From NCBI GenBank assembly GCA_030655315.1, contig JAURVT010000016.1, forward strand, positions 55,386 to 119,385: 64,000 nucleotides of DNA, given 5' to 3'. This document shows, one piece after another, positions 44,838 through 52,579 of this stretch; within the stretch, counting starts at the first letter, position 1, and each line of letters opens with the position of its first letter. Made by a program: the position numbers and the translations under genes. This DNA comes from Nocardioidaceae bacterium (GTDB lineage Bacteria; Actinomycetota; Actinomycetes; Propionibacteriales; Nocardioidaceae). The notes below the pieces were generated by a model that was given only the letters and a program-made list of their open reading frames with translations, did not search any database and had not been told where the DNA came from.

Positions 44838-44856
44838 TGAGGTTAGGCTCACCTCA
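44838..44856 (+). promoter_or_regulatory. DtxR/IdeR iron box
   Basis: TGAGGTTAGGCTCACCTCA matches the 19-bp DtxR/IdeR consensus and is symmetric at 8 of 9 paired positions around the central G. Its last base is the A of the ATG of the following gene, so bound DtxR-Fe would sit on the start region itself. It implies iron-repressed expression. Confidence 0.85.
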
Positions 44857-45809
44857 TGAAACGACGACGCCTGACGGCGCCCCTCCTGACGCTCGGACTG
44901 CTCGTGGTCGCCGGGTGCGGCTCGGCCGCCACGCCGACGGACGAGCAGGAGACCCGCACCGTCCGCACGCTCGCGGGCGAGGTCGCGGTGCCCACCGAGG
45001 TGCGGCGGGTCGTCGTGGTCGAGGGACGCCGCGACCTCGACGTGGCCCTGGCGCTGGACCTGCCCGTGGTCGGCTTCCCCGTGGAGGAGGACGTGGAGCG
45101 GTTCGACCTCGAGGCTCCGCTCGCCGCGGCCACCCAGGAGGCGCGCGACGCGGGCGCCGAGGAGCTGTTCCTGCGCGGCGAGATCGACCTGGAGGCCGTG
45201 GCCGCGGCCGAGCCCGACCTGATCCTCGGACGCGCGGAGGACGTCGAGCCGGTGGCGGACCAGCTGGCCGCCATCGCCCCGACCATCCCCCTCGGCTCGG
45301 TCGCCGACGGCGGCGCCTGGCAGGACGACCTGCGCCTGGTGGCCGAGGCCACCGGCCGCGAGGAGCGGGCGGACGAGATCGTCGCCGCCTACGACGCGCG
45401 CGTCGCGGACCTGCGCACCACGCTGGCCGGGCGGATCGACTCCGTGCGGGTGCTCCCGGTCGACTGGTCCGAGGAGGGCACGGGCGTGATCACCACGCGC
45501 CTGCAGTCGTCGGTGCTGCGCGACCTCGGGGCGCGGTTCGCCTCGTCGATGGCGACCGCCGAGGAGGCCGGCGGCGAGCAGCTGTTCAGCCCCGAGCAGA
45601 CCGACGTGGCCGCCCAGGACGCCGACGCGCTCCTCATGGTGGTCGACACCCCCGACGAGGTGGCCGCCGCCGAGGCCGACCCGCTCTGGGCGCGCCTGCC
45701 GGCCGTCCGGGCCGGGCGGGTCGTGCGCACCGACAAGTTCACCCACGAGGGCGCGTCGCTCACCGCGATGCACGTGCTCGACCTCGCCGAGCGGCTCTAC
45801 GCCCGCTGA
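44856..45809 (+). CDS. Iron-regulated ABC transporter substrate-binding lipoprotein
   Basis: A 317-residue lipoprotein with lipobox VAGC (Cys21) and a FecB/FhuD-like fold: VRRVVVVEGRRDLDVALAL, AAAEPDLILGRAEDVEPV and LLMVVDTPDEVAAAEADPLW. It likely binds a ferric siderophore. The DtxR box at its start codon supports an iron role. No permease or ATPase genes adjoin, so it must use a transporter encoded elsewhere. With the box on the start codon, the transcript is probably leaderless or has a very short leader. Confidence 0.88.
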   Translation: MKRRRLTAPLLTLGLLVVAGCGSAATPTDEQETRTVRTLAGEVAVPTEVRRVVVVEGRRDLDVALALDLPVVGFPVEEDVERFDLEAPLAAATQEARDAGAEELFLRGEIDLEAVAAAEPDLILGRAEDVEPVADQLAAIAPTIPLGSVADGGAWQDDLRLVAEATGREERADEIVAAYDARVADLRTTLAGRIDSVRVLPVDWSEEGTGVITTRLQSSVLRDLGARFASSMATAEEAGGEQLFSPEQTDVAAQDADALLMVVDTPDEVAAAEADPLWARLPAVRAGRVVRTDKFTHEGASLTAMHVLDLAERLYAR

Positions 45810-45900
45810 GTGTCACCCGGGTCACACGATCGGCCGACGGCACGCGGCGGTGACAGGGTCGGGAGCGGCCCATCGTCGAGACACCCGGAGGCAGCACCCC

Positions 45901-46980
45901 GTGACCACCGACCAGACCGCGCTCGTCGTCGGCGCCACCGGCATCACCGGACGCGCGCTCACCCAGCAGCTCGTCGACGACGGCTGGACGGTCCTCGCGC
46001 TGTCGCGCCGGTCCGCGACCGACGTGGACGGCGCGATCCCCGTGCAGGCCGACCTGACCGACCCCGAGTCGCTCGCCGCGGCCCTGGCCGACGCGCGTCC
46101 GACGCACGTGTTCCTCACCGCCTGGATCCGCCAGGAGACCGAGGCGAGGAACATCGAGGTCAACAGTGCGATCGTGCGGCACCTGCTCGACGCGGTGCGG
46201 CCCGCGGGCACCGTCCGGCACGTCGCGCTCGTCACCGGGCTCAAGCACTACCTCGGCCCGTTCGAGGCCTACGGCCAGGGCGACCTGCCCGACACCCCGT
46301 TCCACGAGGACGAGGAGCGGCTGCCGTACCCGAACTTCTACTACGACCAGGAGGACGAGGTCTTCGCCGCCGCCGAGCGCGACGGCTTCACCTGGTCGGT
46401 GCACCGCTCGCACACCGTCATCGGCCACGCCGTCGGCAACGCGATGAACATGGCGCAGACCCTGGCCGCCCAGGCCGCGATCTGCCGCGAGACCGGGCAG
46501 AAGTTCGTCTTCCCGGGGTCGCGGACGCAGTGGGACGGCCTCACCGACATGACCGACGCCGGGCTGCTGGCCGAGCACCTGCGGTGGGCAGCCACCACGC
46601 CCGCCGCCGCCGACACGCCGTTCAACGTCGTCAACGGCGACGTCTTCCGCTGGCGCTGGATGTGGCCCCGCCTCGCCGAGGCGCTGGGCGTCGAGCCCGC
46701 CGGCTTCAAGGGCGCACCGCGTCCCCTCGAGGGACAGATGGTCGGCACCGAGGACGTCTGGGCCAAGCTCGCGTCCGAGCACGGCCTGCTCGAGCCCGAC
46801 CTCGAGCGCGTCGCGTCCTGGTGGCACACCGACGGCGACCTCGGTCGCGACATCGAGTGCCTCACCGACATGCGCAACAGCCGCGTCGCGGGCTTCACCG
46901 GCTACCGCAGCACCCTGGACGCGTTCCTCGCCGTCTTCGACACCCTCCGCGCCGAGAGGATCGTCCCGCCCCTGTCCTGA
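45901..46980 (+). CDS. PRISE-family NAD(P)H reductase (progesterone 5-beta-reductase/iridoid-synthase-like)
   Basis: A 359-residue atypical SDR. VVGATGITGRAL holds the dinucleotide glycines. The PRISE catalytic lysine is K115 in VTGLKHYLGPFE and the tyrosine is Y147 or Y148 in PNFYYDQEDEVF, which is the diagnostic motif. Relatives reduce activated enones. The GTG start at 45901 follows CGGAGG at good spacing. It stands alone; a family C repeat begins at its stop codon. Confidence 0.88.
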   Translation: MTTDQTALVVGATGITGRALTQQLVDDGWTVLALSRRSATDVDGAIPVQADLTDPESLAAALADARPTHVFLTAWIRQETEARNIEVNSAIVRHLLDAVRPAGTVRHVALVTGLKHYLGPFEAYGQGDLPDTPFHEDEERLPYPNFYYDQEDEVFAAAERDGFTWSVHRSHTVIGHAVGNAMNMAQTLAAQAAICRETGQKFVFPGSRTQWDGLTDMTDAGLLAEHLRWAATTPAAADTPFNVVNGDVFRWRWMWPRLAEALGVEPAGFKGAPRPLEGQMVGTEDVWAKLASEHGLLEPDLERVASWWHTDGDLGRDIECLTDMRNSRVAGFTGYRSTLDAFLAVFDTLRAERIVPPLS

Positions 46981-47039
46981 CCTCCCCCGACGTGTCGGTG
47001 CCTGGTGATGTCGGAGCATCACCACGCACCGACAGGTCA
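46978..47039. repeat. Hairpin repeat (family C, copy 2), starting on a stop codon
   Basis: It begins TGACCTCC at the TGA stop of the reductase gene and matches 40530-40585 at 52 of 56 positions. The stem TGTCGGTGCCTGGTGATG (46993-47010) pairs with 47017-47034 at 17 of 18 positions with a 6-base loop, and TGACCT/AGGTCA closes the base. It lies between converging genes. Confidence 0.85.
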
Positions 47040-47044
47040 GGGGA

Positions 47045-47416
47045 TCAGAGGGCGTAGGGGCCGATCCGGGCCCAGGCGACGACGAGCAGAAGCGCGAGCA
47101 GGACGGCGTTCAGGGCCATCTCGGCCGGCTCGTCGCGTCGCAGGTGCACGAACGCGGCGAGCACCATCACGATGCCCAGGCAGATCGCCGCGAACGGCAC
47201 CATCACCGGGACGACGACGGCCGCCGCCGGCAGCACCAGCGCCACCGCGCCCGCGATCTCGAGGAACCCGATCAGCCGCACCGTGTTCGGCGCGTACTCC
47301 TCGGCCCACGGCAGGTTCTCGAGCACCCGCTCGGTCGGCAGCGTCACCTTGATCACCCCGGCGAGCCCGAAGACGAGGGCGAGCGCGACCTCGAGGATCC
47401 AGACGACGGTGCTCAC
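47045..47416 (-). CDS. DoxX-like membrane protein
   Basis: A 123-residue protein with four hydrophobic helices. VVWILEVALALVFGLAGVIK and YAPNTVRLIGFLEIAGAVAL are the DoxX/DoxX-like pattern, with a short basic loop (FVHLRRDEPAEMALN) before the last helix. Members are linked to quinone or thiol metabolism, but the function of this subgroup is not established. GTG 47416 is chosen. It is 21 bp downstream of the MFS gene in the same direction. Confidence 0.83.
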   Translation of the reverse strand: MSTVVWILEVALALVFGLAGVIKVTLPTERVLENLPWAEEYAPNTVRLIGFLEIAGAVALVLPAAAVVVPVMVPFAAICLGIVMVLAAFVHLRRDEPAEMALNAVLLALLLVVAWARIGPYAL

Positions 47417-47437
47417 GGGTGGAGGCTATCGGCCGGG

Positions 47438-48904
47438 TCAGGCGTGGACGGGCTCGCGCTCGGCGTCCGCGGGCGCACTGCCGGTGCGACGCACCAGGAA
47501 CGACAGCCCGATGGCGAGGAGCGACACCACGGCCCCGCACAGGAACGCCGTCTGGACGCCCGACGCGGTGGCGGCCACTGCGGACGCACCCGCCTCGGCC
47601 TGGGAGGCGGCGCGCGTCGTCATCACCGTGACGAACAGCGCCGTGCCGGTGGCGCCGGCGAGCTGCTGGACGGTGCCGACCACGGCGCTGCCGTGGGAGT
47701 ACAGGCTCTGGCGCAGCGACCCGAGCGCCGACGTGAGCAGCGGCGTCAGCATCATCGCGATGCCGATGCTGAGCAGCACGTGGATGCCGATCACGGTGAT
47801 GACGACGGTGCCCGCGTCGAGCGTCGTCATCAGCCAGAGCGCGGCCGACAGCAGGACGGCGCCCGGGATGACCAGCGGACGCGGGCCGACGCGGTCGAAC
47901 GTCCGTCCGACGAGCGGCGCGAGCAGGCCCATCACCAGGCCGCCGGGGAGCAGCATCAGGCCGGTGGTGAGCGTGCTGAGCCCGAGCACGTCCTGCAGGT
48001 AGATCGGCAGCAGCACGAGCGAGCCGAACAGCGCGAGCATGGTGACCGACATCAGGACCGCGGCGGTGCGGAAGGCCGGGGTGGCGAAGGTGCGCAGGTC
48101 GAGCAGCGCGGCGTCGCGACGCTGCAGCGACAGCTGGCGCCACACGAACAGCGCGAGGCTGACGACGCCGACGGTCAGCGGCACCCACACCGGGACGGCG
48201 ACGTCGCCGGCCGCGGCCTCGCCGATCGAGCTGAGGCCGTAGATCAGACCGCCGAACGCGAGCGCGGACAGGATGATCGACAGCACGTCGACGCCGACCT
48301 TGCGGGTCTGCGTGACGTTGGTGATCTTGGCCGCGCCGAGCGCGAGCGAGAGCAGGGCGATGGGCAGCACGAGCCAGAACATGGCGCGCCAGCTGAACAC
48401 CTGGAGGATGAGGCCCGAGACCGTCGGGCCGATGGCGGGCGCGACGGCGATGATGATCGAGATCCGCCCCATCATGCGACCGCGGCCCTCGGCCGGGACG
48501 ATGCTCAGCACCGTCGTCATCAGCAGCGGAATCATCACCGCGGTGCCGCCGGCCTGCACGATGCGGCCGACGAGCAGCATCTCGAACCCGGGCGCGGTGG
48601 CCGCCAGCAGCGTGCCGACGCTGAACAGGCTCATCGCCGCGATGAACACCGCCCGGAGGGTGAAGCGCTGCAGCAGCAGGCCGGTGGCCGGGATGACCAC
48701 GGCCATGGTCAGCAGGAAGCCGGACGTCAGCCACTGCGCGGTCCCCGCGGTGATCGACAGGTCCGTCATCAGCCGCGGCAGCGCGACGCTCATGATCGTC
48801 TCGTTCAGGATGACCACGAACGCCGAGACGAGGAGCAGGCCGAGCACGACCGTGTTCTCGCGGGAGAGCTTCGCGGGCGGGGGCGCCGTGGTGGGCGTGG
48901 ACAT
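47438..48904 (-). CDS. MFS multidrug exporter, DHA2 family (14 helices)
   Basis: A 488-residue transporter. Motif C-like and motif D-like segments are visible: LNETIMSVALPRLMTDL in helix 1, AAAPG-type loops, GRIVQAGGTAVMIPLLMTTV and AVAPAIGPTVSGLILQVFSWRAMFWL (in outline), which identify the EmrB/QacA-type DHA2 group. ATG 48904 has GAGG five bases upstream. It is divergent from a TetR gene that probably represses it. Drug range unknown. Confidence 0.93.
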   Translation of the reverse strand: MSTPTTAPPPAKLSRENTVVLGLLLVSAFVVILNETIMSVALPRLMTDLSITAGTAQWLTSGFLLTMAVVIPATGLLLQRFTLRAVFIAAMSLFSVGTLLAATAPGFEMLLVGRIVQAGGTAVMIPLLMTTVLSIVPAEGRGRMMGRISIIIAVAPAIGPTVSGLILQVFSWRAMFWLVLPIALLSLALGAAKITNVTQTRKVGVDVLSIILSALAFGGLIYGLSSIGEAAAGDVAVPVWVPLTVGVVSLALFVWRQLSLQRRDAALLDLRTFATPAFRTAAVLMSVTMLALFGSLVLLPIYLQDVLGLSTLTTGLMLLPGGLVMGLLAPLVGRTFDRVGPRPLVIPGAVLLSAALWLMTTLDAGTVVITVIGIHVLLSIGIAMMLTPLLTSALGSLRQSLYSHGSAVVGTVQQLAGATGTALFVTVMTTRAASQAEAGASAVAATASGVQTAFLCGAVVSLLAIGLSFLVRRTGSAPADAEREPVHA

Positions 48905-49008
48905 GAGGACCTCAGACGTCGATGCGGCGGAACCTGCCGTGGTGGCAGCGACTGCCATCTTGTCACCTGTGTACATTGGAGACCAGTCGAGAAGAGCCGA
49001 GGTGTCCG

Positions 49009-49632
49009 GTGTCACGTACCGTCGCGCAGGCCCCGCCCGCGCCCGACCTGCGCGAGCGTCGCCGACTTGCCACGCGCCAGGAGATCTACGACGTCGCGCT
49101 CGGTCTGTTCGAGAGCCAGGGCGTCGCGGCCACCACCGTCGACGAGATCGCCCAGGCCGCGGGCGTGTCGCCCCGCACCTTCTTCCGCTACTTCGCGTGC
49201 AAGGAGGAGGCCGTGCTCGCGCCGGCGCGCGACCTCGACGAGGCGCTCGCCGTTCGGGTGCTCGAGGCCGACACCGAGGTCGAGCTGCTCCCCGAGATCG
49301 AGCGCGCCTTCGGCGAGGTGATCGTCGGACCGGTCGCGAGCACGCCCGACGCCGTCGACCACATGGTGCGGATCCGCCGGCTGATGGCCGCCGAGCCGGG
49401 TCTGCGCGCGGCCGCGCTGGCGATGGACGGCGAGATCACCGCCCGGCTGGCGTCCCGGGTCGCCGAGCGGGTGCCGTCCCTCGACCCCACCACTGCGCGC
49501 CTGGTCGCCGAGGTGGCGCAGGCGACGTTGCGCGTGGCGTTCGACGAGTGGGCCGACAGCGGCGGCGAGGTCGACCTCGCCGACACCTACCGCCGGGTGC
49601 GAGCCACCCTGCGGCGCGTCGTGGTGGTCTGA
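49009..49632 (+). CDS. TetR family regulator
   Basis: A 207-residue regulator with helix-turn-helix VDEIAQAAGVSPRTFFRYFACKE (residues about 40-62, shown in outline) and a helical ligand domain. The GTG start at 49009 follows GAGG at seven bases. It is divergent from the MFS exporter across 104 bp that contain GTGTACATTGG; a TetR site there is likely but not clear. Its stop overlaps the next gene (TGATG), so the DUF2971 gene is co-transcribed. Confidence 0.9.
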   Translation: MSRTVAQAPPAPDLRERRRLATRQEIYDVALGLFESQGVAATTVDEIAQAAGVSPRTFFRYFACKEEAVLAPARDLDEALAVRVLEADTEVELLPEIERAFGEVIVGPVASTPDAVDHMVRIRRLMAAEPGLRAAALAMDGEITARLASRVAERVPSLDPTTARLVAEVAQATLRVAFDEWADSGGEVDLADTYRRVRATLRRVVVV

Positions 49633-50558
49633 TGCCCGACGTCGACGGGCTGGTCTGGCACTACACCGACGGGCCCGGGCTGATCTCGATCCTGACGAAC
49701 GACGTGCTCTGGGCGACGGCGTCGGGGTTCCTGAACGACCAGCAGGAGGTGGGCCTCGGCCTCGGCCTGCTGCGGCGCCGCCTGAGCGAGGTGGCGGGAT
49801 CGGGCGACCCGTTCTACGCCCAGCTGCAGCGCCGGCTCGACGAGGCCACGCCGCGGCAGGGTCCGTCGGCCGGCACCTTCTTCATCCTCAGCGCCTCGAC
49901 GCACTGGGACTCCCTCGCGATGTGGCGCTGCTACGGCGGCGCCGGCGAGTCCTACGCCATCGGCCTCGACGCGACCAGCCCGCTGCAGGTCCTGGCCGAC
50001 GCGGACCACGACCTCGGCGGGACCGTCGTCCGGCAACGCGAGTGGGACCCCGTCCGGTACGAGCCCGCCGCGCAGCGCCAGCTGATCGACGCCGTGCTCG
50101 AGGGCCTCCCCGACGCCACCCACGACCTCGAGGCGTGGGCCGTCAGCCACGGCCGTCCGGCGATGCCGTCCGGGATCCCCGAGCTCGGCACCCCGATCGG
50201 CGACCTGATGGACGACGTCGAGCAGGCCCTGCTGCTGATCAAGCACCAGGGGTTCCTCGACGAGCGCGAGGCCCGCCACAGCACCGTGCTCTACCGCCGC
50301 GAGGGCGAGCCCGCCCCCGTCGGCGTCGTCCGCTACCGCGCCACCGCCTACGGCGTCGCCCCCTACGTCTGGCTCACCGGCGCGGGCGACGGGGGCGGCC
50401 CCACCACGACCACCCCGGGCCGGCTTCCCGTGCGGGCCGTCGCGATCTCCCCCTCGCCGAACGGTGCCGCCGCCGAGGAGTCCCTCGCCGACCTCCTCGC
50501 CTCCACCGGTCACGCCGACGTCGAGGTCGGCCGCTCCCGCATCCCGTTCCGCGGGTGA
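49632..50558 (+). CDS. DUF2971 domain protein
   Basis: A 308-residue protein starting with the DUF2971 pattern: LVWHYTDGPGLISILTNDVL, then LWATASGFLNDQQEVGLGL and DSLAMWRCYGGAGESYAIGL. These blocks resemble the folds of ADP-ribosyltransferase-like proteins in general layout, but I cannot show catalytic residues with certainty. Function of the family is unknown; some members appear near defence genes. It is translationally joined to the TetR gene, which is unusual. A family B repeat follows its stop. Confidence 0.75.
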   Translation: MPDVDGLVWHYTDGPGLISILTNDVLWATASGFLNDQQEVGLGLGLLRRRLSEVAGSGDPFYAQLQRRLDEATPRQGPSAGTFFILSASTHWDSLAMWRCYGGAGESYAIGLDATSPLQVLADADHDLGGTVVRQREWDPVRYEPAAQRQLIDAVLEGLPDATHDLEAWAVSHGRPAMPSGIPELGTPIGDLMDDVEQALLLIKHQGFLDEREARHSTVLYRREGEPAPVGVVRYRATAYGVAPYVWLTGAGDGGGPTTTTPGRLPVRAVAISPSPNGAAAEESLADLLASTGHADVEVGRSRIPFRG

Positions 50559-50573
50559 GCCCCGCGCGTCCCG

Positions 50574-50654
50574 GGTTCACCACGACGTCGTTTTAAACCG
50601 CCGCTGACCGCGGTGAGCTCACCACGGTCAGCGGGGGTCTTCCACGGTCAGCGG
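50574..50654. repeat. Repeat family B, copy 2
   Basis: GGTTCACCACGACGTCG at 50574-50590 equals the copy at 16839-16855; the following bases differ (TTTTAAA in place of TGGTGAA), so the palindrome is broken. CCGCTGACCGCGGTGAG pairs with CTCACCACGGTCAGCGG nearby, and CACGGTCAGCGG is repeated twice. It fills the space between converging DUF2971 and isomerase genes. Confidence 0.7.
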
Positions 50655-50658
50655 TGCG

Positions 50659-51435
50659 TCAGACGGTGAAGGCCTTGCGGAACGCCTTGACGGCGTCGAC
50701 GCTGTCACCCGACGCCCAGGCCTCGAGGCCGACGACGCCGGTGTAGCCGGCGTCGGCCAGCACCCGCGCGACGTGGGGCCAGGCGACCTCGCCGGTGCCG
50801 GGCTCGCAGCGGCCCGGGACGTCGGCGACCTGGATCTCGCCGACCCACCGCATGCTCTCGCGCACCAGGTCGCTGAGGTTCCCCTCGCCGATCTGGGCGT
50901 GGTACAGGTCGAGGTTCATCTTCAGGTGCGGGCTGTCGACGGACGCGACGAGCGCGCGGGTGTCGGCGGCACGGGCGAAGGGCGTGCCGGGGTGGTCGAC
51001 GGCGGTGTTCAGGTTCTCCAGCGTGAAGACCCGCCCCGCCTCGCGCCCCAGCTCGGCGAGGGCGGCGAGCGTCTCGCGCGCGGCCAGCCAGTCCGACGGC
51101 GACGGGCTGGGCAGCGGCAGCACCGGCAGGCCCTGCCCGTCCAGGCCGGTGCCGTGCAGGTTGAGCGAGGGGCTGTCGAGCCTCTCGGCGACCTCGAGCG
51201 AGAGCCGGGCCGTGCGCAGCAGCTCGGCGACGCCGTCGGGGGTCACCAGGTCACCGTCGACGTAGCCGGTCATCGACGTGAACGTGGCGCCGGTGGCCAC
51301 GAGCGCGTCGATGTCGTGGTTGGTCCAGCTCCAGATCTCGACGGCCATGCCGAGGTCGTGGATGGTGCGGACGCGCTCGACCACGTCGAGGTCGAGAAAG
51401 GTCATCTCGGCGCTGACGGCCAGCTGGAAGCTCAT
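50659..51435 (-). CDS. Sugar phosphate isomerase/epimerase (hydroxypyruvate-isomerase-like TIM barrel)
   Basis: A 258-residue AP-endonuclease-2-type TIM barrel. Metal-binding residues are suggested by VFTLENLNTAVDHPG (Glu), KMNLDLYHAQIGEGNL (Asp, His), EIQVADVPGRCEPGTG and VVGLEAWASGDS (Glu), the layout of hydroxypyruvate isomerase and inosose isomerases. Its ATG overlaps the stop of the upstream oxidoreductase (ATGA). Together they suggest catabolism of a sugar, inositol or glycerate-type compound under LacI control. Confidence 0.88.
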   Translation of the reverse strand: MSFQLAVSAEMTFLDLDVVERVRTIHDLGMAVEIWSWTNHDIDALVATGATFTSMTGYVDGDLVTPDGVAELLRTARLSLEVAERLDSPSLNLHGTGLDGQGLPVLPLPSPSPSDWLAARETLAALAELGREAGRVFTLENLNTAVDHPGTPFARAADTRALVASVDSPHLKMNLDLYHAQIGEGNLSDLVRESMRWVGEIQVADVPGRCEPGTGEVAWPHVARVLADAGYTGVVGLEAWASGDSVDAVKAFRKAFTV

Positions 51436-52469
51436 GCGCCCACCGGCTTCACGTCGACGGTGCCGCCGGTCTCGACCGACTCGATGCAGGCGAGCGCGAT
51501 CGCCAGCGCGCGCTGGGCGTCCCGGCCGGTGACGACCGGCTCGGTGCCGCCGCGGACGGCGTCGCAGAACGCCGCCAGCTCGCCGGTGTAGGCGACGGCG
51601 AACAGGTCCGTGTCCGAGCGGGACGTCTCGACGGTGTCGCCGTCGGCGGTGAGCAGGTGGCGCGTGGACGTCGACCCGTCGCCCGCGGTGACCATGCCGC
51701 CGGAGCCGAAGACCTCGCCGCGCACGTCGTAGCCGTAGGCGGCCGAGAAGCTGGCCTCGGCCGTCGCGATGGCGCCGTTGTCGAACCGGATGACGACGAC
51801 CGCGGTGTCGAGCAGCCCGGCGTCCTTGAACTCGGGTGCGACGAGCGCGTCGGCCGTGGCGTGGACGCTGACGGCGTTCGCGCCGGGGTTGAGCCAGAGC
51901 AGCGCGTCGAAGTCGTGGATCAGGGTCTGGGTGAAGATCGTCCACGGCGGCACGCCGGCGGGGTTCGCCAGGCCGGGGTCGCGGGTGAGCGAGCGCATCA
52001 GCTGCACGCTGCCGATCCGGCCCGCCTCGATCGCGTCGTGGGCGGCGGCGAAGCCGGGATCGAAGCGGCGGTTGAACCCGACCTGCAGGGAGACGCCCGC
52101 CTCGTCGGCGGCGGCGACGGCGCGCGCGGCGTCCTCGGCCGACATCGCCATCGGCTTCTCGCAGAAGACGGCCTTGCCGGCCCGGGCGGCGGCGACCACG
52201 AGCTCGGCATGGGCCGTGCTGGACGCGGTGATGACGACGGCCTCGACGTCGTCGGCGGCAAAGATCGCGGCGGGGTCCTCCTCGGCGCGCGCGCCGAGCG
52301 ACTCGGCGACGTCGGCGGCGACGCCCGGACGGGGGTCGGCGACGGCGACGAGACGGGCGCCGGCGACGCGGCGGGCGAGCAGCGTGGCGTGCGAGACGCC
52401 GATGCGGCCGGCGCCGATCAGGCCGACGCGGACGGGCGCGGCCTCGGCGGGCGAGGTGGGGACGGGCAC
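51432..52469 (-). CDS. Gfo/Idh/MocA family oxidoreductase
   Basis: A 345-residue NAD(P)-dependent sugar or inositol dehydrogenase. VGLIGAGRIGVSHATLLARR is the dinucleotide site, and AVFCEKPMAMSAEDAARAV carries the EKP motif whose lysine is catalytic; FTQTLIHDFDALLWL carries the catalytic His region with D and H. It resembles IolG-type inositol 2-dehydrogenases. GTG 52469 follows AGGAG at six bases. It is first in a two-gene operon with the isomerase, divergent from LacI. Confidence 0.92.
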   Translation of the reverse strand: MPVPTSPAEAAPVRVGLIGAGRIGVSHATLLARRVAGARLVAVADPRPGVAADVAESLGARAEEDPAAIFAADDVEAVVITASSTAHAELVVAAARAGKAVFCEKPMAMSAEDAARAVAAADEAGVSLQVGFNRRFDPGFAAAHDAIEAGRIGSVQLMRSLTRDPGLANPAGVPPWTIFTQTLIHDFDALLWLNPGANAVSVHATADALVAPEFKDAGLLDTAVVVIRFDNGAIATAEASFSAAYGYDVRGEVFGSGGMVTAGDGSTSTRHLLTADGDTVETSRSDTDLFAVAYTGELAAFCDAVRGGTEPVVTGRDAQRALAIALACIESVETGGTVDVKPVGA

Positions 52470-52495
52470 GGCGATCTCCTGGATGGCGTTCGATG

Positions 52496-52534
52496 ACTAG
52501 AGCGCTCTAGTTCGAGGTCTAGTAGAGCGCGCTA
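52496..52534. promoter_or_regulatory. Two LacI-type operators
   Basis: ACTAGAGCGCTCTAGT at 52496-52511 is a perfect 16-bp palindrome. TAGAGCGCGCTA at 52523-52534 is a second site, matching its own reverse complement at 10 of 12 positions and sharing TAGAGCGC. The spacing and central CG fit LacI/GalR operators. They lie in the 110-bp space between the Gfo/Idh/MocA gene and lacI, so they likely control both. Confidence 0.72.
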
Positions 52535-52579
52535 GTCGATCCTCGTCAAGCGGACGCCTGACCCCCTAGGCTCGGGCGG

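Noticed and set aside
40530..47039. CRISPR array or insertion-sequence ends for the palindromic repeats
   Set aside because: Copies are kilobases apart with no regular spacing, no cas genes, no transposase between them and no target duplications.
49632..50558. A confirmed antiphage defence gene
   Set aside because: DUF2971 alone is not enough; no restriction, toxin-antitoxin or other defence gene lies nearby.
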